This document shows positions 1 to 8,810 of a stretch of DNA of 47,817 nt, in pieces (the first letter of the stretch is position 1; each line of letters opens with the position of its first letter). The position numbers and the translations under genes were made by a program. The stretch covers positions 1 through 47,817 of the forward strand of contig CALWJW010000005.1 of NCBI GenBank assembly GCA_944381095.1. The letters run 5' to 3'. The notes beneath the pieces are model-generated. The model was given only the letters and a program-made list of their open reading frames with translations. It was not told the DNA's origin and did not search any database. Source of the DNA: an uncultured Clostridia bacterium (lineage in GTDB: Bacteria; Bacillota; Clostridia; Oscillospirales; CAG-272).

Positions 1-200
1 AAGCAGTGGGATTCAAACGGATAATCCGCCTGATCTGTCAGTGTAGCAGAGGTGATTTTCGGGCGCTCTGCAAACGGTCAAAAGTTTTTTGCCGAAAACT
101 CCGGAATGCGCAAAAAAACCGGCTCATTATCTGCACCGCACTTGTCCGGAAAAGAAATGGAAAAGTAATGCAAGTATAATAATCCCGGTTTTTTACGCAA
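1..200. other. Left edge, no supported gene
   Basis: No gene can be supported here. One + frame stays open from base 3 to about 178, but it is Lys/Arg-rich, has no start or ribosome binding site and resembles no family I recognise. I looked for a tRNA near base 10 and could not close a cloverleaf. Confidence 0.4.
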
Positions 201-202
201 AC

Positions 203-235
203 AAAAAAAACTGCCGTTTGGCGGCAGCTTTTTTT
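203..235. terminator. Bidirectional intrinsic terminator
   Basis: An A-run, then the stem CTGCCG / CGGCAG with a TTTGG loop, then a T-run. On the minus strand it lies just after the stop of the DUF1540 gene, which it probably terminates. The A/T flanks would let it work in both directions. Confidence 0.85.
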
Positions 236-244
236 AAATCCGGA

Positions 245-439
245 TCAGAATATTTTGCTTTCTGCGGATTCCGGGTCAGGTCTGAAAGTGGCACAAACGG
301 TTTCGTTACTGCTTGTCGCCTGCATCGGACCTATCTCTATCTGCTTTGCCTGACAGCAACCGTGACCGTCGTTGTAGGCACAGTTGATGGCGTTGCAGAG
401 AACGCCGCTTATTTTCTGTGTAGGGTTATTTATCTGCAT
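245..439 (-). CDS. DUF1540 domain small Cys-rich protein
   Basis: A 64-residue protein with the DUF1540 signature: a short hydrophilic N-terminus, then VLCNAINCAYN, a GCCQAKQIEI segment and a final ETVCATF. The pattern is Cys-x3-Cys-x-Tyr-Asn, then Cys-x-Ala-x2-Ile, then a C-terminal Cys-x-Thr/Phe. The family is common in clostridia and presumed to bind metal; its function is unknown. The ATG at 439 has a GGAGG five bases upstream on the minus strand, and a strong hairpin terminator follows the stop. It is a single-gene unit divergent from the metallophosphoesterase. The family call is from motif memory but the spacing fits well. Confidence 0.85.
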   Translation of the reverse strand: MQINNPTQKISGVLCNAINCAYNDGHGCCQAKQIEIGPMQATSSNETVCATFRPDPESAESKIF

Positions 440-516
440 ATTTGCCTCCGTTATGAATTTCCGGAATTATTTTTAGCCGGGCAAGGTAAAATATACGTGA
501 ATCGAAAGGGAAAAAT

Positions 517-1224
517 ATGGCATTGTATGCGATAGCAGACACGCATCTTTCTCAGAGTTCGGGGAAACCGATGACGGTTTTCGGACCTAAATGGAATAAC
601 TGGACTGAAAAACTGTGCTCAAATTGGAGAGCGGCAGTGAGCGAAGCCGATACGGTAGTGGTGGCAGGCGACATATCCTGGGCGATGACTTTTCAGGAAG
701 CAGAGGCGGATCTCAGGTTGCTTGACAGCCTGCCCGGAACAAAAATAATCATGAAAGGCAATCACGATTTCTGGTGGGGAACGGTAAAGAAAACCGAGGA
801 TTTTCTCAGGGAAAACGGTCTCGGTTCGATAAAAATCCAGTATAACAACAGCGTGATGGCGGAAAACAAAGCGGTATGCGGTTGCCGGGGATGGTACACT
901 GACAGAAAGACCGCGCCGGAAAATACCGATTATGAAAAGATAATGTCAAGAGAAGAGGCGCGACTGGAAAGAAGCCTTATGCATGCGCAGGAAAATTATC
1001 CTGAACTTGAAAAAAAGGTTTTTTTTCATTTTCCGCCGGTGTTCGGGGATTTTGTCGGAGAAAAATTCGTAAACGTACTCCTGAGGTATGGAATAAGCGA
1101 AATATATTACGGTCATATCCACGGCAAGTACAATATACCGTCAGTCACTGAGTACAAGGGAATAAAAATGAGGATAATATCGTCTGATTACCTTGATTTT
1201 ACTCCGATACCTGTTGAAATATGA
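517..1224 (+). CDS. Metallophosphoesterase (calcineurin-like phosphohydrolase)
   Basis: A 235-residue cytosolic phosphohydrolase. The dinuclear-metal motifs are all visible in order: DTH at residues 8-10, GDIS at 51-54, GNHD at 81-84, a conserved His in FHFPP near 171, and GHIHG at 199-203. It matches the COG1768-type predicted phosphohydrolases of Firmicutes, whose substrate is not established. There is no signal peptide or membrane segment. AAAGGG lies just upstream of the ATG. It is divergent from the DUF1540 gene and 160 bases upstream of tig, which has its own promoter, so it is probably monocistronic. Metal-dependent phosphoesterase is secure; the substrate is unknown. Confidence 0.9.
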   Translation: MALYAIADTHLSQSSGKPMTVFGPKWNNWTEKLCSNWRAAVSEADTVVVAGDISWAMTFQEAEADLRLLDSLPGTKIIMKGNHDFWWGTVKKTEDFLRENGLGSIKIQYNNSVMAENKAVCGCRGWYTDRKTAPENTDYEKIMSREEARLERSLMHAQENYPELEKKVFFHFPPVFGDFVGEKFVNVLLRYGISEIYYGHIHGKYNIPSVTEYKGIKMRIISSDYLDFTPIPVEI

Positions 1225-1271
1225 AAGTGTGCGGCGAATAGTTAAATAAATATTAATTTTCCGAAAAGATG

Positions 1272-1300
1272 TTGACTTTTGAGTGCGGGATGTGTAAAAT
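1272..1300 (+). promoter_or_regulatory. Sigma-A promoter of tig-clpP-clpX
   Basis: TTGACT (1272-1277), a 17-base spacer, then TAAAAT (1295-1300). It lies about 85 bases upstream of the trigger factor start, leaving a leader of roughly 75 nt. Confidence 0.8.
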
Positions 1301-1383
1301 AATAAATTGAATATTTATATAATGTACAATGAAAGGAGCGTCATCGCGCGCAAGGACAGACAAAGAAGCGATGAAGTAAAAAA

Positions 1384-2718
1384 ATGGGTCTTATAAAAGC
1401 AGAAAAACTTGAAAAAAGCAGAGCATCGATCGAGTTCGGGATTGCAAAGGAAGCTCTTGACGCCGAGATCAAAAACGTCTACAAAAAAGAAGTAGTAAAA
1501 ATGAACGTGCCCGGATTCCGCAGAGGAAAAGCACCGCTTGCCATAATCGAAAAGCTTTACGGCAAAGGAATATTCGCCGATGAGGCGCTTAACAATCTTC
1601 TTCCTGACGCTTATGAGGAAGCGATAAAAGAATCGGAGCTGAAGCCGGTTTCGCGTCCTGAGTTTGATGTTATCTCAATGGACGGTAACGGAAAGGTCGT
1701 GCTTAAAGCAACATTTGACGTAAAGCCGGAGGTTACACTCAAAGAGTATAAAGGGCTGAAAGCGGAGATAGAAAAGACTGAGATAACTGATGAAGCTGTT
1801 GATAACGAGATCAGAAATGCACAGAGAAGAGCGGCAAGAGAAATCGAAGTGACCGACAGAGCGGCTGAAATGGACGATATAGCGGAAATAGACTATGACG
1901 GATATGCAGACGGAGTTGCGTTTGAAGGCGGAAAAGGCGAAAAGCATAAGCTGAAACTCGGTTCCGGACAGTTTATTCCGGGATTTGAGGAGCAGGTAGT
2001 CGGAAAGAATATCGGAGAAGAGTTCGACGTCAACGTGACCTTCCCGCAAGAATACCACGCAGCCGAGCTTGCCGGAAAAGCTGCGGTCTTCAAGTGTAAG
2101 CTTCATTCTCTGACAAAAGAAGAGCTTCCGGAGCTTGACGACGAGTTTGCCAAAGATATGTCCTTTGATACGTTCGATGCGTATAAAGCTGATGTAAGGG
2201 CAAAGCTCGAAGAAAGAAACAGGAAAGCCATGGATCAGATAACGGAAAACAAGCTTCTTGACGCGCTTGTCGAGAATATGGAAGCTGATATTCCGGAATC
2301 CATGTATGTAAATGAAACCGAAAACGAAGTAAGAGAGTATGACATGCAACTCCGTTCGAACGGACTTGATCTGAATACATACTTCAAGTATACAGGTCAG
2401 AATCTTGATCAGCTCAGAGAAAATTTCAGACCGAGAGCGGAGCGTTCGGTGAAGGTACGCCTCGCGCTCGAAGCGGTCGTCAAAGCCGAGAATATCACGG
2501 CGAGCGATGAGGAGATCGAGAAGGAATATCAGCGTATGGCTGATATGTACTCAATGGAACTCGATAAGGTAAAGGAAGCGGTGGCAAAAGAGGACGTGGC
2601 AAACGACCTTAACGTACAGGCGGCGCTCAGACTGATAAAGGACAACGCCGTTATAACCGAAAAGGATGTTGCAGCCGCACAAGCCGAAAATACAGCAACC
2701 GAAGAAAAACCGGAATAA
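1384..2718 (+). CDS. tig: Trigger factor
   Basis: The ribosome-associated chaperone and peptidyl-prolyl isomerase that binds nascent chains at the exit tunnel. 444 residues, normal for the family. The N-terminal ribosome-binding domain carries GFRRGKAP (44-51). The FKBP-type PPIase domain spans roughly 160-245, with the typical FIPGFEEQVVG segment. The remainder is the helical chaperone C-domain, ending in an Ala/Glu-rich tail. The ATG is preceded only by A-rich sequence and a three-codon mini-ORF (1371-1379, ATG AAG TAA) that ends four bases before it. An earlier GGAG (about 1334-1339) is too far away, and the frame closes upstream. So the start is decided by homology, not by a good ribosome binding site. 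It is first in the tig-clpP-clpX block. Confidence 0.97.
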   Translation: MGLIKAEKLEKSRASIEFGIAKEALDAEIKNVYKKEVVKMNVPGFRRGKAPLAIIEKLYGKGIFADEALNNLLPDAYEEAIKESELKPVSRPEFDVISMDGNGKVVLKATFDVKPEVTLKEYKGLKAEIEKTEITDEAVDNEIRNAQRRAAREIEVTDRAAEMDDIAEIDYDGYADGVAFEGGKGEKHKLKLGSGQFIPGFEEQVVGKNIGEEFDVNVTFPQEYHAAELAGKAAVFKCKLHSLTKEELPELDDEFAKDMSFDTFDAYKADVRAKLEERNRKAMDQITENKLLDALVENMEADIPESMYVNETENEVREYDMQLRSNGLDLNTYFKYTGQNLDQLRENFRPRAERSVKVRLALEAVVKAENITASDEEIEKEYQRMADMYSMELDKVKEAVAKEDVANDLNVQAALRLIKDNAVITEKDVAAAQAENTATEEKPE

Positions 2719-2795
2719 TCCTTACTCTGTGAATAAATCAGCGTTTGGATGAATATAATCAGTAAAAGCAGGAAATGGAAAGGACTGAGGAAAAG

Positions 2796-3380
2796 ATGGC
2801 ACTGGTACCAACAGTAATACAGCAGACAAACCACGGTGAAAGAGCCTACGATATATATTCACGACTTCTGACGGACAGGATAGTCTTCCTTTCTGACGAA
2901 GTTAACGACGTTACGGCATCGCTTGTAGTCGCACAGCTTCTGTTTCTGGAATCTCAGGACGCCGACAAGGATATATCGTTCTATATAAACAGCCCCGGCG
3001 GCTCGGTTTCAGCGGGACTTGCGATCTATGACACAATGAATTATATCAAATGTGATGTTTCGACAATCTGCGTCGGAATGGCGGCGAGCATGGGTGCGTT
3101 TCTGCTTTCGGCGGGAACCAAAGGAAAGAGACTTGCGCTTCCCAACAGTGAGATAATGATACACCAGCCGCTCGGAGGATTTCAGGGACAGGCGTCGGAC
3201 ATAAAAATACATTCGGAGCACATACTCAGAACCAAGGAAAAGCTTAACCGCATACTTGCGGAGAATACCGGCAAGCCGCTTTCTGTTGTGGAAGCGGACA
3301 CCGACAGAGATAATTTCCTTACAGCGCAGCAGGCACTCGAATACGGACTGATCGACAAGGTGCTCGAAAAGAGAGCCTGA
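2796..3380 (+). CDS. clpP: ATP-dependent Clp protease proteolytic subunit ClpP
   Basis: The serine peptidase that forms the tetradecameric barrel and degrades substrates unfolded by ClpX. I chose the ATG at 2796 (194 residues): it gives the canonical [12 protein letters not shown]-terminus and has GAGG five bases upstream. An in-frame ATG at 2775 would add seven residues with a poorly spaced AGGAA. The triad is visible as Ser98 in GMAASMGA, His123 in MIHQP and Asp172 in the TDRD segment. Length and motifs are typical of housekeeping ClpP. It lies 77 bases after tig and about 100 before clpX, a conserved order in Firmicutes. Confidence 0.98.
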   Translation: MALVPTVIQQTNHGERAYDIYSRLLTDRIVFLSDEVNDVTASLVVAQLLFLESQDADKDISFYINSPGGSVSAGLAIYDTMNYIKCDVSTICVGMAASMGAFLLSAGTKGKRLALPNSEIMIHQPLGGFQGQASDIKIHSEHILRTKEKLNRILAENTGKPLSVVEADTDRDNFLTAQQALEYGLIDKVLEKRA

Positions 3381-3432
3381 GTTATAAGCGCATAGCAGGA
3401 AGATACCGCAAAGCGGAAAAACAAACGGTAGA

Positions 3433-3457
3433 GGACCGCCGGAAAAGGCGGTCCTTT
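3433..3457 (+). terminator. Hairpin between clpP and clpX
   Basis: A perfect 8-bp stem, GGACCGCC / GGCGGTCC, with a GGAAAA tetraloop-like loop, followed only by TTTATA. It ends about 20 bases before the clpX ribosome binding site. With so short a T-run it is more likely a partial terminator or an mRNA-stabilising hairpin that tunes the clpP:clpX ratio than a full stop. Confidence 0.55.
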
Positions 3458-3479
3458 ATAACGAAAAACGGAGGCGAAA

Positions 3480-4766
3480 ATGGCAAACAGCAGCGGAAAA
3501 GGTCCGATAAGACACTGTATGTTCTGCGGCAGAAATGAAAAAAGCGTGGAGTTTCTTATACCTTCACCTACCGGACTGTATATTTGCAACAATTGTGTAC
3601 AGGTATGCAACGAAATAATAAGCGAGGCAGAAAAGAACAGGGATTATGCCGGACTGAGTTACGAGACACTTCCGAAGCCCAGGGAAATAAAGAAGATTCT
3701 CGATGATTATGTTATAGGACAGGATGACGCGAAAAAAACGCTGTCAGTCGCGGTTTATAACCATTACAAAAGAATTTTGCAGGGCGGAAGAGGTACAAAG
3801 AACGCAAAATCCGGAAAGAAAGACGACGACGTTGAGATTCAGAAGAGCAACGTGTTGCTTCTCGGACCGACCGGAGTCGGAAAGACCTACCTGGCGCAGA
3901 CGCTTGCAAAAACTCTGAAAGTACCGTTTGCGATAGCAGATGCGACTACACTTACCGAAGCAGGGTACGTTGGAGAGGATGTTGAAAATATACTTCTCAG
4001 ACTTATCCAGGCGGCGGATTTCGATGTTAATCTGGCGGAAATGGGAATTATATACATTGACGAGATAGATAAGATATCAAGACGTTCCGAAAACAGATCG
4101 ATAACTCGGGACGTATCCGGCGAGGGAGTACAGCAGGCACTTCTGAAAATTCTTGAGGGAACGATAGCAAACGTACCGCCGCAGGGCGGAAGAAAGCACC
4201 CGAACCAGGAATTCATACGCATAAACACGGAAAATATTCTGTTTATATGCGGAGGTGCGTTCGATAATATATCAGAAATAGTAGAACAGAGAAAAGGCGG
4301 CTCAACGATCGGTTTTGGAGGTAAGGTGACAACAAAGGCGGAAAAAATGTCAGAGTCCCCGTACAAAGACGTAACGCCGCATGACGTCATAAAGTTCGGA
4401 CTGATACCGGAGCTTGTCGGCAGGCTTCCGATCATAGTAGGACTGGAAAACCTCGATGAAAATGCGCTTGTGAGGATACTTAAAGAGCCTAAAAACTCTA
4501 TAATCAAGCAGTATCAGAAGTTAATGAAGCTGGATGACATCAAACTCGAATTCACTGATGAGGCGCTTAAAGAGATCGCCGCAAAGGCAATAGAACGCAA
4601 CACAGGTGCAAGAGGACTCAGAGCCATAATAGAGGAAACAATGCTGAATATAATGTATGAAGTTCCGTCGAGAAGCGATGTTGAAAAAGTAACGATAACC
4701 AAGGACACGGTTTCAGGAGACGGTAATCCGGTGATCACGTTAAAGAGCACCGAAGAGGCAGTATAA
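3480..4766 (+). CDS. clpX: ATP-dependent Clp protease ATP-binding subunit ClpX
   Basis: An AAA+ unfoldase that feeds substrates to ClpP. 428 residues. The N-terminal zinc-binding domain shows Cys13, Cys16, Cys36 and Cys39. Walker A is GPTGVGKT (129-136), the pore loop GYVG is near 162-165, Walker B is IIYIDEID (190-197), and a RKH-type loop and sensor-2 (TGARGLRAI) follow. The ATG has GGAGG seven bases upstream. It is the last gene of the tig-clpP-clpX block. A gap of about 300 bases with no clear terminator follows it. Confidence 0.98.
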   Translation: MANSSGKGPIRHCMFCGRNEKSVEFLIPSPTGLYICNNCVQVCNEIISEAEKNRDYAGLSYETLPKPREIKKILDDYVIGQDDAKKTLSVAVYNHYKRILQGGRGTKNAKSGKKDDDVEIQKSNVLLLGPTGVGKTYLAQTLAKTLKVPFAIADATTLTEAGYVGEDVENILLRLIQAADFDVNLAEMGIIYIDEIDKISRRSENRSITRDVSGEGVQQALLKILEGTIANVPPQGGRKHPNQEFIRINTENILFICGGAFDNISEIVEQRKGGSTIGFGGKVTTKAEKMSESPYKDVTPHDVIKFGLIPELVGRLPIIVGLENLDENALVRILKEPKNSIIKQYQKLMKLDDIKLEFTDEALKEIAAKAIERNTGARGLRAIIEETMLNIMYEVPSRSDVEKVTITKDTVSGDGNPVITLKSTEEAV

Positions 4767-5070
4767 GTTTTTGTTTTAATTCCGGATTTAAGGTAATGTC
4801 GATCTTTTCTGAAAGTGCCGGAGGCAATCCGGGTTCCGTATGATATAATGTTGCTTTCAGATGGAAACAGTATTCACATACACTACTGTATTCCGTTAAA
4901 ACAGCAGATAAATGCCGGGTCTGTATGACGGTCGCCGGACTGATATACAAGGTTACAGAAGTTTTGATGTTAAATCAAATTTTTGTCAGTACAGAAAACA
5001 GAGGGAAGAACTCAGGATCAGATCAACCGAAAACCGGAAAAAACGGTATTAACGGAGGAAGTTGAATAAA
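4767..5070 (+). other. Intergenic region after clpX
   Basis: About 300 bases without a supported gene. TATAAT occurs at 4844-4849 but has no convincing -35 box. No clear terminator for clpX was found. GGAGG at 5054-5058 is the ribosome binding site of the next gene. Confidence 0.4.
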
Positions 5071-5931
5071 ATGTACAGGATCGGTCTTTCTACCTGCGGA
5101 GCAAAACCGCTTGACAAACAAATATTTTGCGGCTATAAAAATGCGGGAATATCCGCTATGGAAATTTCCTTGCCGGAGGGTGCTCACAAAACTGTGTGTT
5201 TGCCGGAAGTCAAAAGACTGTCCGATGAATACGGTGTGGAATTGTGGTCGTATCATCTGCCCTTTTCTCCGTTCAGCGAAATAGATATTTCTTCCTTAGA
5301 GTCTGTTAAACGAACGTACTCGGTGAGATTTCTGCAAGAACTGATCGTCGGCGCGTCAGAGATAGGCATTAACAAGTTTGTTGTTCATCCGAGCGCGGAG
5401 CCGATAACTGAACGTCGCAGGGAACGCCTTGAAAGCGCCAAGGAAAGCCTTTGCGCACTTGCACAGACTGCGTATGAAAATAACTCTGTGATAGCTGTCG
5501 AAAACCTGCCGCGTACCTGTCTCGGCAGAAATTCCGAAGAGATACTTGAACTTGTCGGGTCGGACGAAAGACTGAGGGTGTGCTTTGACACCAATCATCT
5601 GCTCGGAGAAGATCCTGCGGATTTTATAAAAAAGACGGGAGAAAAGATAATCACAGTTCATGTTTCGGATTACGATTTCCTTAACGAACGCCACTGGTTA
5701 CCGGGAGAGGGAAGCCTGAAATGGGACGAAATCGTGAAAGCGCTTGAAAAAGCAGGTTATGGCGGCGTATGGATGTACGAGGTTTCACTTGAAACTCCGG
5801 GAACCTTACACAGGGACCGCAAACTGATTTACAGAGACTTTGTAAAGAACGCCAACGAGATTTTTTCGGGTAATAAACCTACGGCCTTTTCAGTACCTGT
5901 ACCCGGTCTTAAAAGCTGGCTTGAAACCTGA
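5071..5931 (+). CDS. Sugar phosphate isomerase/epimerase-like TIM-barrel protein
   Basis: A xylose-isomerase-like TIM barrel (AP-endonuclease-2 fold family) that usually binds a divalent metal and acts on sugars or inositols. 286 residues from the ATG at 5071. A TTG at 5062 in the same frame would add three residues; GGAGG at 5054-5058 is 3 nt from the TTG and 12 nt from the ATG, so the start is ambiguous. Likely metal ligands sit at strand ends: VENLP, CFDTNHLLGED, TVHVSDYD and WMYEVSLE. There is no signal peptide, so it is cytosolic. The substrate is not predictable. It is a single gene, followed by the terminator at 6046. Confidence 0.85.
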   Translation: MYRIGLSTCGAKPLDKQIFCGYKNAGISAMEISLPEGAHKTVCLPEVKRLSDEYGVELWSYHLPFSPFSEIDISSLESVKRTYSVRFLQELIVGASEIGINKFVVHPSAEPITERRRERLESAKESLCALAQTAYENNSVIAVENLPRTCLGRNSEEILELVGSDERLRVCFDTNHLLGEDPADFIKKTGEKIITVHVSDYDFLNERHWLPGEGSLKWDEIVKALEKAGYGGVWMYEVSLETPGTLHRDRKLIYRDFVKNANEIFSGNKPTAFSVPVPGLKSWLET

Positions 5932-6045
5932 TTAACAAATCCGTTTCAAGGATTTTACTGACAGTGTGAGCTACGGTAAAGAGTTCAGGCACCTTGAAAA
6001 GGAATAAATGATGCCGTTTATGAAGCGGAAAAGAAAAGTTTATAT

Positions 6046-6086
6046 TATTCCGGTGAAGGAAAACAGTTCGCCGGAATATTTTTTAT
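6046..6086 (+). terminator. Intrinsic terminator
   Basis: A 12-bp stem (TATTCCGGTGAA against TTCGCCGGAATA, one G-U pair) with a 9-nt loop, followed by TTTTTT. It ends the TIM-barrel gene transcript and sits just before the promoter of the aldo/keto reductase. Confidence 0.88.
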
Positions 6087-6122
6087 ATCTGACGGATTAT
6101 GATTTGTATCTGAATAATGCCG

Positions 6123-6151
6123 TTGACAAAACGGAAGGTAAATGTTATACT
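6123..6151 (+). promoter_or_regulatory. Strong sigma-A promoter of the aldo/keto reductase
   Basis: TTGACA (6123-6128), 17 bases, TATACT (6146-6151). Transcription would begin near 6158, so the 21-residue N-terminal extension of the open frame (from 6117) cannot be translated. This supports the ATG at 6180. Confidence 0.88.
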
Positions 6152-6179
6152 TGGAAAAAAGGATAAAGGAGTTCGGATT

Positions 6180-7169
6180 ATGTACACGGCTAACGGCGGA
6201 AGATATAAAGAAATGGTTTATAACAAATGCGGTGAAAGCGGACTGAAACTGCCGGCGGTTTCACTCGGTATGTGGCACAATTTCGGAGACAGTGCAGATT
6301 TTGAAAATATGTGCAGAATGTGTTTTACCGCATTTGACAACGGTATAACCCATTTTGACCTTGCGAATAATTACGGACCTGAGGCAGGCAGTGCCGAGAG
6401 AAATTTCGGTAAGATACTTGCACAGCATATGAAGCCGTACCGTGACCAGATGGTAATCAGCACGAAAGCCGGTTACTATATGTGGGAGGGACCTTACGGT
6501 GATCTCGGAAGCAGAAAATATCTTATGGCGAGCCTTGACCAGAGCCTTCAAAGAATGGGACTGGAATATGTAGATATATTTTATCACCACAGAATGGATC
6601 CCGACACGCCTCTTTACGAAACAATGCTGACTCTTGCCGATATAGTGAGAAGCGGAAAAGCGCTTTACGTCGGACTTTCAAACTATGACGGAGAAACGAT
6701 GAAAAAGGCTTCATCCATCCTTAAAGAATTGCACTGTCCGTTCATAATCAACCAGAACAGTTATTCTATATTCAACAGAGGAATCGAGAAAAACGGAATA
6801 CTTGATGCGGCGATCGAAGAAAAAAAGGGAATGATAATATTCAGTCCTCTTGCACAGGGATTGCTGACTGACAGGTATCTCGGCGGCATTCCGGCTGACA
6901 GCAGAGTAAAGACCGACGGAAGATTTCTCAGCGAAAAATCTATAACGGAAGAAAAGCTGGTGAAAATAAGAAAGCTGAACGAACTGGCAAAACAGAGAGG
7001 ACAGACGCTTGCCGAGATGGCGCTTGCGTGGATAATCAATCATAAGGGAATAACCGGTGTACTCATAGGAGCGTCAAAGCCCGAACAGATAATCGACAAC
7101 ATAGGAATGCTGAAAAACACTTCTTTCAGTGACGAGGAGATCAGGCTTATAGATGAGATTTCGCTGTAA
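6180..7169 (+). CDS. Aldo/keto reductase, YghZ-like L-glyceraldehyde-3-phosphate reductase
   Basis: An NADPH-dependent aldehyde reductase. 329 residues from the ATG at 6180, which has AAAGGAG eight bases upstream. The sequence follows E. coli YghZ/Gpr closely: CGESGLKLPAVSLGMWHNFG, FDLANNYGPEAGSAE, STKAGYYMW, PYGDLGSRKYLMASLDQSL, ALYVGLSNY, FSPLAQGLLT and VLIGASKPEQI. The catalytic tetrad is Asp60, Tyr65, Lys96 and His136/137. Known relatives detoxify L-glyceraldehyde-3-phosphate and methylglyoxal, which fits a sugar-catabolising cell. Monocistronic, with its own consensus promoter. No terminator was seen close to the stop. Confidence 0.92.
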   Translation: MYTANGGRYKEMVYNKCGESGLKLPAVSLGMWHNFGDSADFENMCRMCFTAFDNGITHFDLANNYGPEAGSAERNFGKILAQHMKPYRDQMVISTKAGYYMWEGPYGDLGSRKYLMASLDQSLQRMGLEYVDIFYHHRMDPDTPLYETMLTLADIVRSGKALYVGLSNYDGETMKKASSILKELHCPFIINQNSYSIFNRGIEKNGILDAAIEEKKGMIIFSPLAQGLLTDRYLGGIPADSRVKTDGRFLSEKSITEEKLVKIRKLNELAKQRGQTLAEMALAWIINHKGITGVLIGASKPEQIIDNIGMLKNTSFSDEEIRLIDEISL

Positions 7170-7596
7170 TGTTAATTAGGTGAAGCGGTTCGGTAAAAAG
7201 GTTGCTTAATCTGAATAACTTTTTATGGGTAGGTATCAAAGGAATTTGTCAGCGGTTAGATGAGTGTAAGATCCGGTGTTCAATAATCCTCGAATACTTT
7301 TCATGACGGCATTACAGAGCAGGTCAAACGACATCCGGTTGGTAAATAAGCTTATCATGCCATGAATAATAATGCGGAAGCAGATTTTTAACTTCTAAGA
7401 ATGGCGGATAATAGTTTTTGCAGCCACACTATTGTTAAACCTTTCAAGTACACTTTTCATGACGGCATGTCATGACAGCTAAAACAGACAGCTTAATCCG
7501 AGGATGGGATAATGCGCAAAGTAGTAACCTTTCTGAGCTTGGAAAGATCAGGGAAACTAAAATATTTCGGTACTGAAATATAAATAATAGTAAATA
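7170..7596. other. Gene-free region with a 17-bp direct repeat
   Basis: No gene supported. ACTTTTCATGACGGCAT occurs at 7296-7312 and again at 7452-7468. The second copy continues into a small hairpin, TCATGAC / GTCATGA (7457-7463 and 7469-7475). The region may be a decayed remnant. Confidence 0.5.
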
Positions 7597-7777
7597 TTAA
7601 GGCACCACCGCGCAATTCACGGCTCGCGCCTTGACCGCACAACTTTTTGCATCTTTTTCGCCAAACTGCACAAATCTCCTTGTCAATAGATCCACTATTG
7701 CCTGCGTCAATTTGGTTTGTTTGACGAAAAATCTGACGGCAGATTTGCGCAGTCAGAATTGTGCGGTGTTGCCTTAA
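7597..7777. repeat. 181-bp MITE-like repeat, copy 1
   Basis: Identical base for base to 27368-27548. Both ends are TTAA. The 22-base terminal inverted repeats (7597-7618 and 7756-7777) differ at two positions. Inside is a second stem, ACTGCACAAATCT (7665-7677) against AGATTTGCGCAGT (7741-7753). That stem encloses two hairpins, CAATAG / CTATTG (7684-7700) and CGTCAA / TTGACG (7705-7726). No ORF. The ends suggest a non-autonomous element, with TA or TTAA target duplication possible; no transposase is present in the window. Confidence 0.85.
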
Positions 7778-7786
7778 ATAAAAAAC

Positions 7787-7822
7787 AAGTATCCCGGGCT
7801 GTTTTGATTCCCGGGATACTTT
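7787..7822. terminator. Strong hairpin, probable terminator on the minus strand
   Basis: A perfect 12-bp stem, AAGTATCCCGGG / CCCGGGATACTT, with an 11-base loop. The plus-strand T-run is short, but on the minus strand the stem is followed by a T-rich tail (TGTTTTTTATTT). It may end transcripts of the acetyltransferase gene about 350 bases upstream on that strand. Confidence 0.7.
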
Positions 7823-8171
7823 GCTATTATCATTATTGTAATTACTATTATTATTGCTATTATTACCTTTTTATCCGTTTAACAGTTTTTTAGTTTTTTT
7901 TCAGTTATTTTGCTTTGCAAATCAGTTGATCTGTCTGCGTGATTTGTTTTAACGGTTATCGGGACGGTTTACGCTGCTATTATACGGCTTAATCAGTTTT
8001 GTCTTCGGTATTTTTAGCCGATATGATTTATGACGGTTAATAAACGGTCGGAATATTTATTTTTGCTCTTGGTTTACGCTGGTTTTTGGAATTTAAAATT
8101 CTGTGGCATTTATTCATATTAACCATTGAATTTATATCTGTATTTTGCGGAACGGATTGAATTCGTCGATT
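7823..8171. other. AT-rich gene-free stretch
   Basis: No gene supported. It begins with an ATT-rich simple sequence (about 7823-7868) and continues AT-rich up to the stop of the acetyltransferase. It would form the long 3' untranslated region of that gene. Confidence 0.4.
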
Positions 8172-8810
8172 TTATTTTATTACTTTGTTGTCAGCGAGAA
8201 TTTCCGGAAAGTTTTCCATGCTGTCTTTTTCTGAAATCACACGAAGTACCCGACAGGGATTCCCTACGGCTACAACATTTGACGGTATGTCCTTTGTAAC
8301 GACGCTTCCGGCTCCGATTACGCAGTTGTCACCGATAGTAACGCCCGGACAAACCGTTACGTTTGCCCCGAACCAGCAATCATTTCCTATCTTTACCGGT
8401 TTTGCGTAACACATACGTTTTTTATTTCCTTCACCGTCAAGCATAACCCTGCGCTCGTCGGGAAGTATTGGGTGCATCGGCGTTACGATCGTGACGTTTG
8501 GACCGAAATTGCAGTTATCACCGATAGTTACCGGCGCGTCATCCTGTATCGTGATGTTGAAGTTACCGAAAAAGCTGTCCCCGATAGTTGTATGAGTGCC
8601 ATAGTGTATGTAGATAGGTCCCTGGAAAAAAACTCCTTTTCCGAGCTTTCCGAATATGCTGTTAATAAGTTTGGAACGTTTTTCCGTTTCGTCTTCAAAG
8701 GTTTTGTTGTATTCGGTACAGAGATTGTGTGTTCGCAGCTTTATAGCTTTGAGTTCGGGGTCAGCCGGACAAAACAGCGTGCCGTCAAAAATCTTTTTTT
8801 CTTCGTTCAT
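8172..8810 (-). CDS. Maltose/galactoside O-acetyltransferase family protein
   Basis: Transfers an acetyl group from acetyl-CoA to a sugar hydroxyl. 212 residues. An N-terminal Mac domain (about 5-60, FDGTLFCPADPELKAIKLR) is followed by left-handed beta-helix hexapeptide repeats (IGDNCNFGPNVTI, IGNDCWFGANVTV, IGDNCVIGAGSVV) and the family ending VAVGNPCRVLRVI. The catalytic His is in TPMHPI. AGAGGA precedes the ATG on the minus strand. It lies downstream of, and on the same strand as, the GH2 relic, an arrangement reminiscent of lacZ-lacA. A transcript from the GH2 promoter would have to cross 270 AT-rich bases. The true acceptor is unknown. Confidence 0.92.
   Translation of the reverse strand: MNEEKKIFDGTLFCPADPELKAIKLRTHNLCTEYNKTFEDETEKRSKLINSIFGKLGKGVFFQGPIYIHYGTHTTIGDSFFGNFNITIQDDAPVTIGDNCNFGPNVTIVTPMHPILPDERRVMLDGEGNKKRMCYAKPVKIGNDCWFGANVTVCPGVTIGDNCVIGAGSVVTKDIPSNVVAVGNPCRVLRVISEKDSMENFPEILADNKVIK

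Noticed and set aside
1..60. tRNA 3'-end-like sequence (GGGATTCAAACGG)
   Set aside because: No acceptor stem or anticodon arm could be paired around it.
89..535. 148-codon plus-strand frame
   Set aside because: It overlaps the DUF1540 gene antisense and its terminator, and has no ribosome binding site or family resemblance.
1675..2349. 224-codon minus-strand frame inside tig
   Set aside because: Antisense shadow of a confident housekeeping gene.
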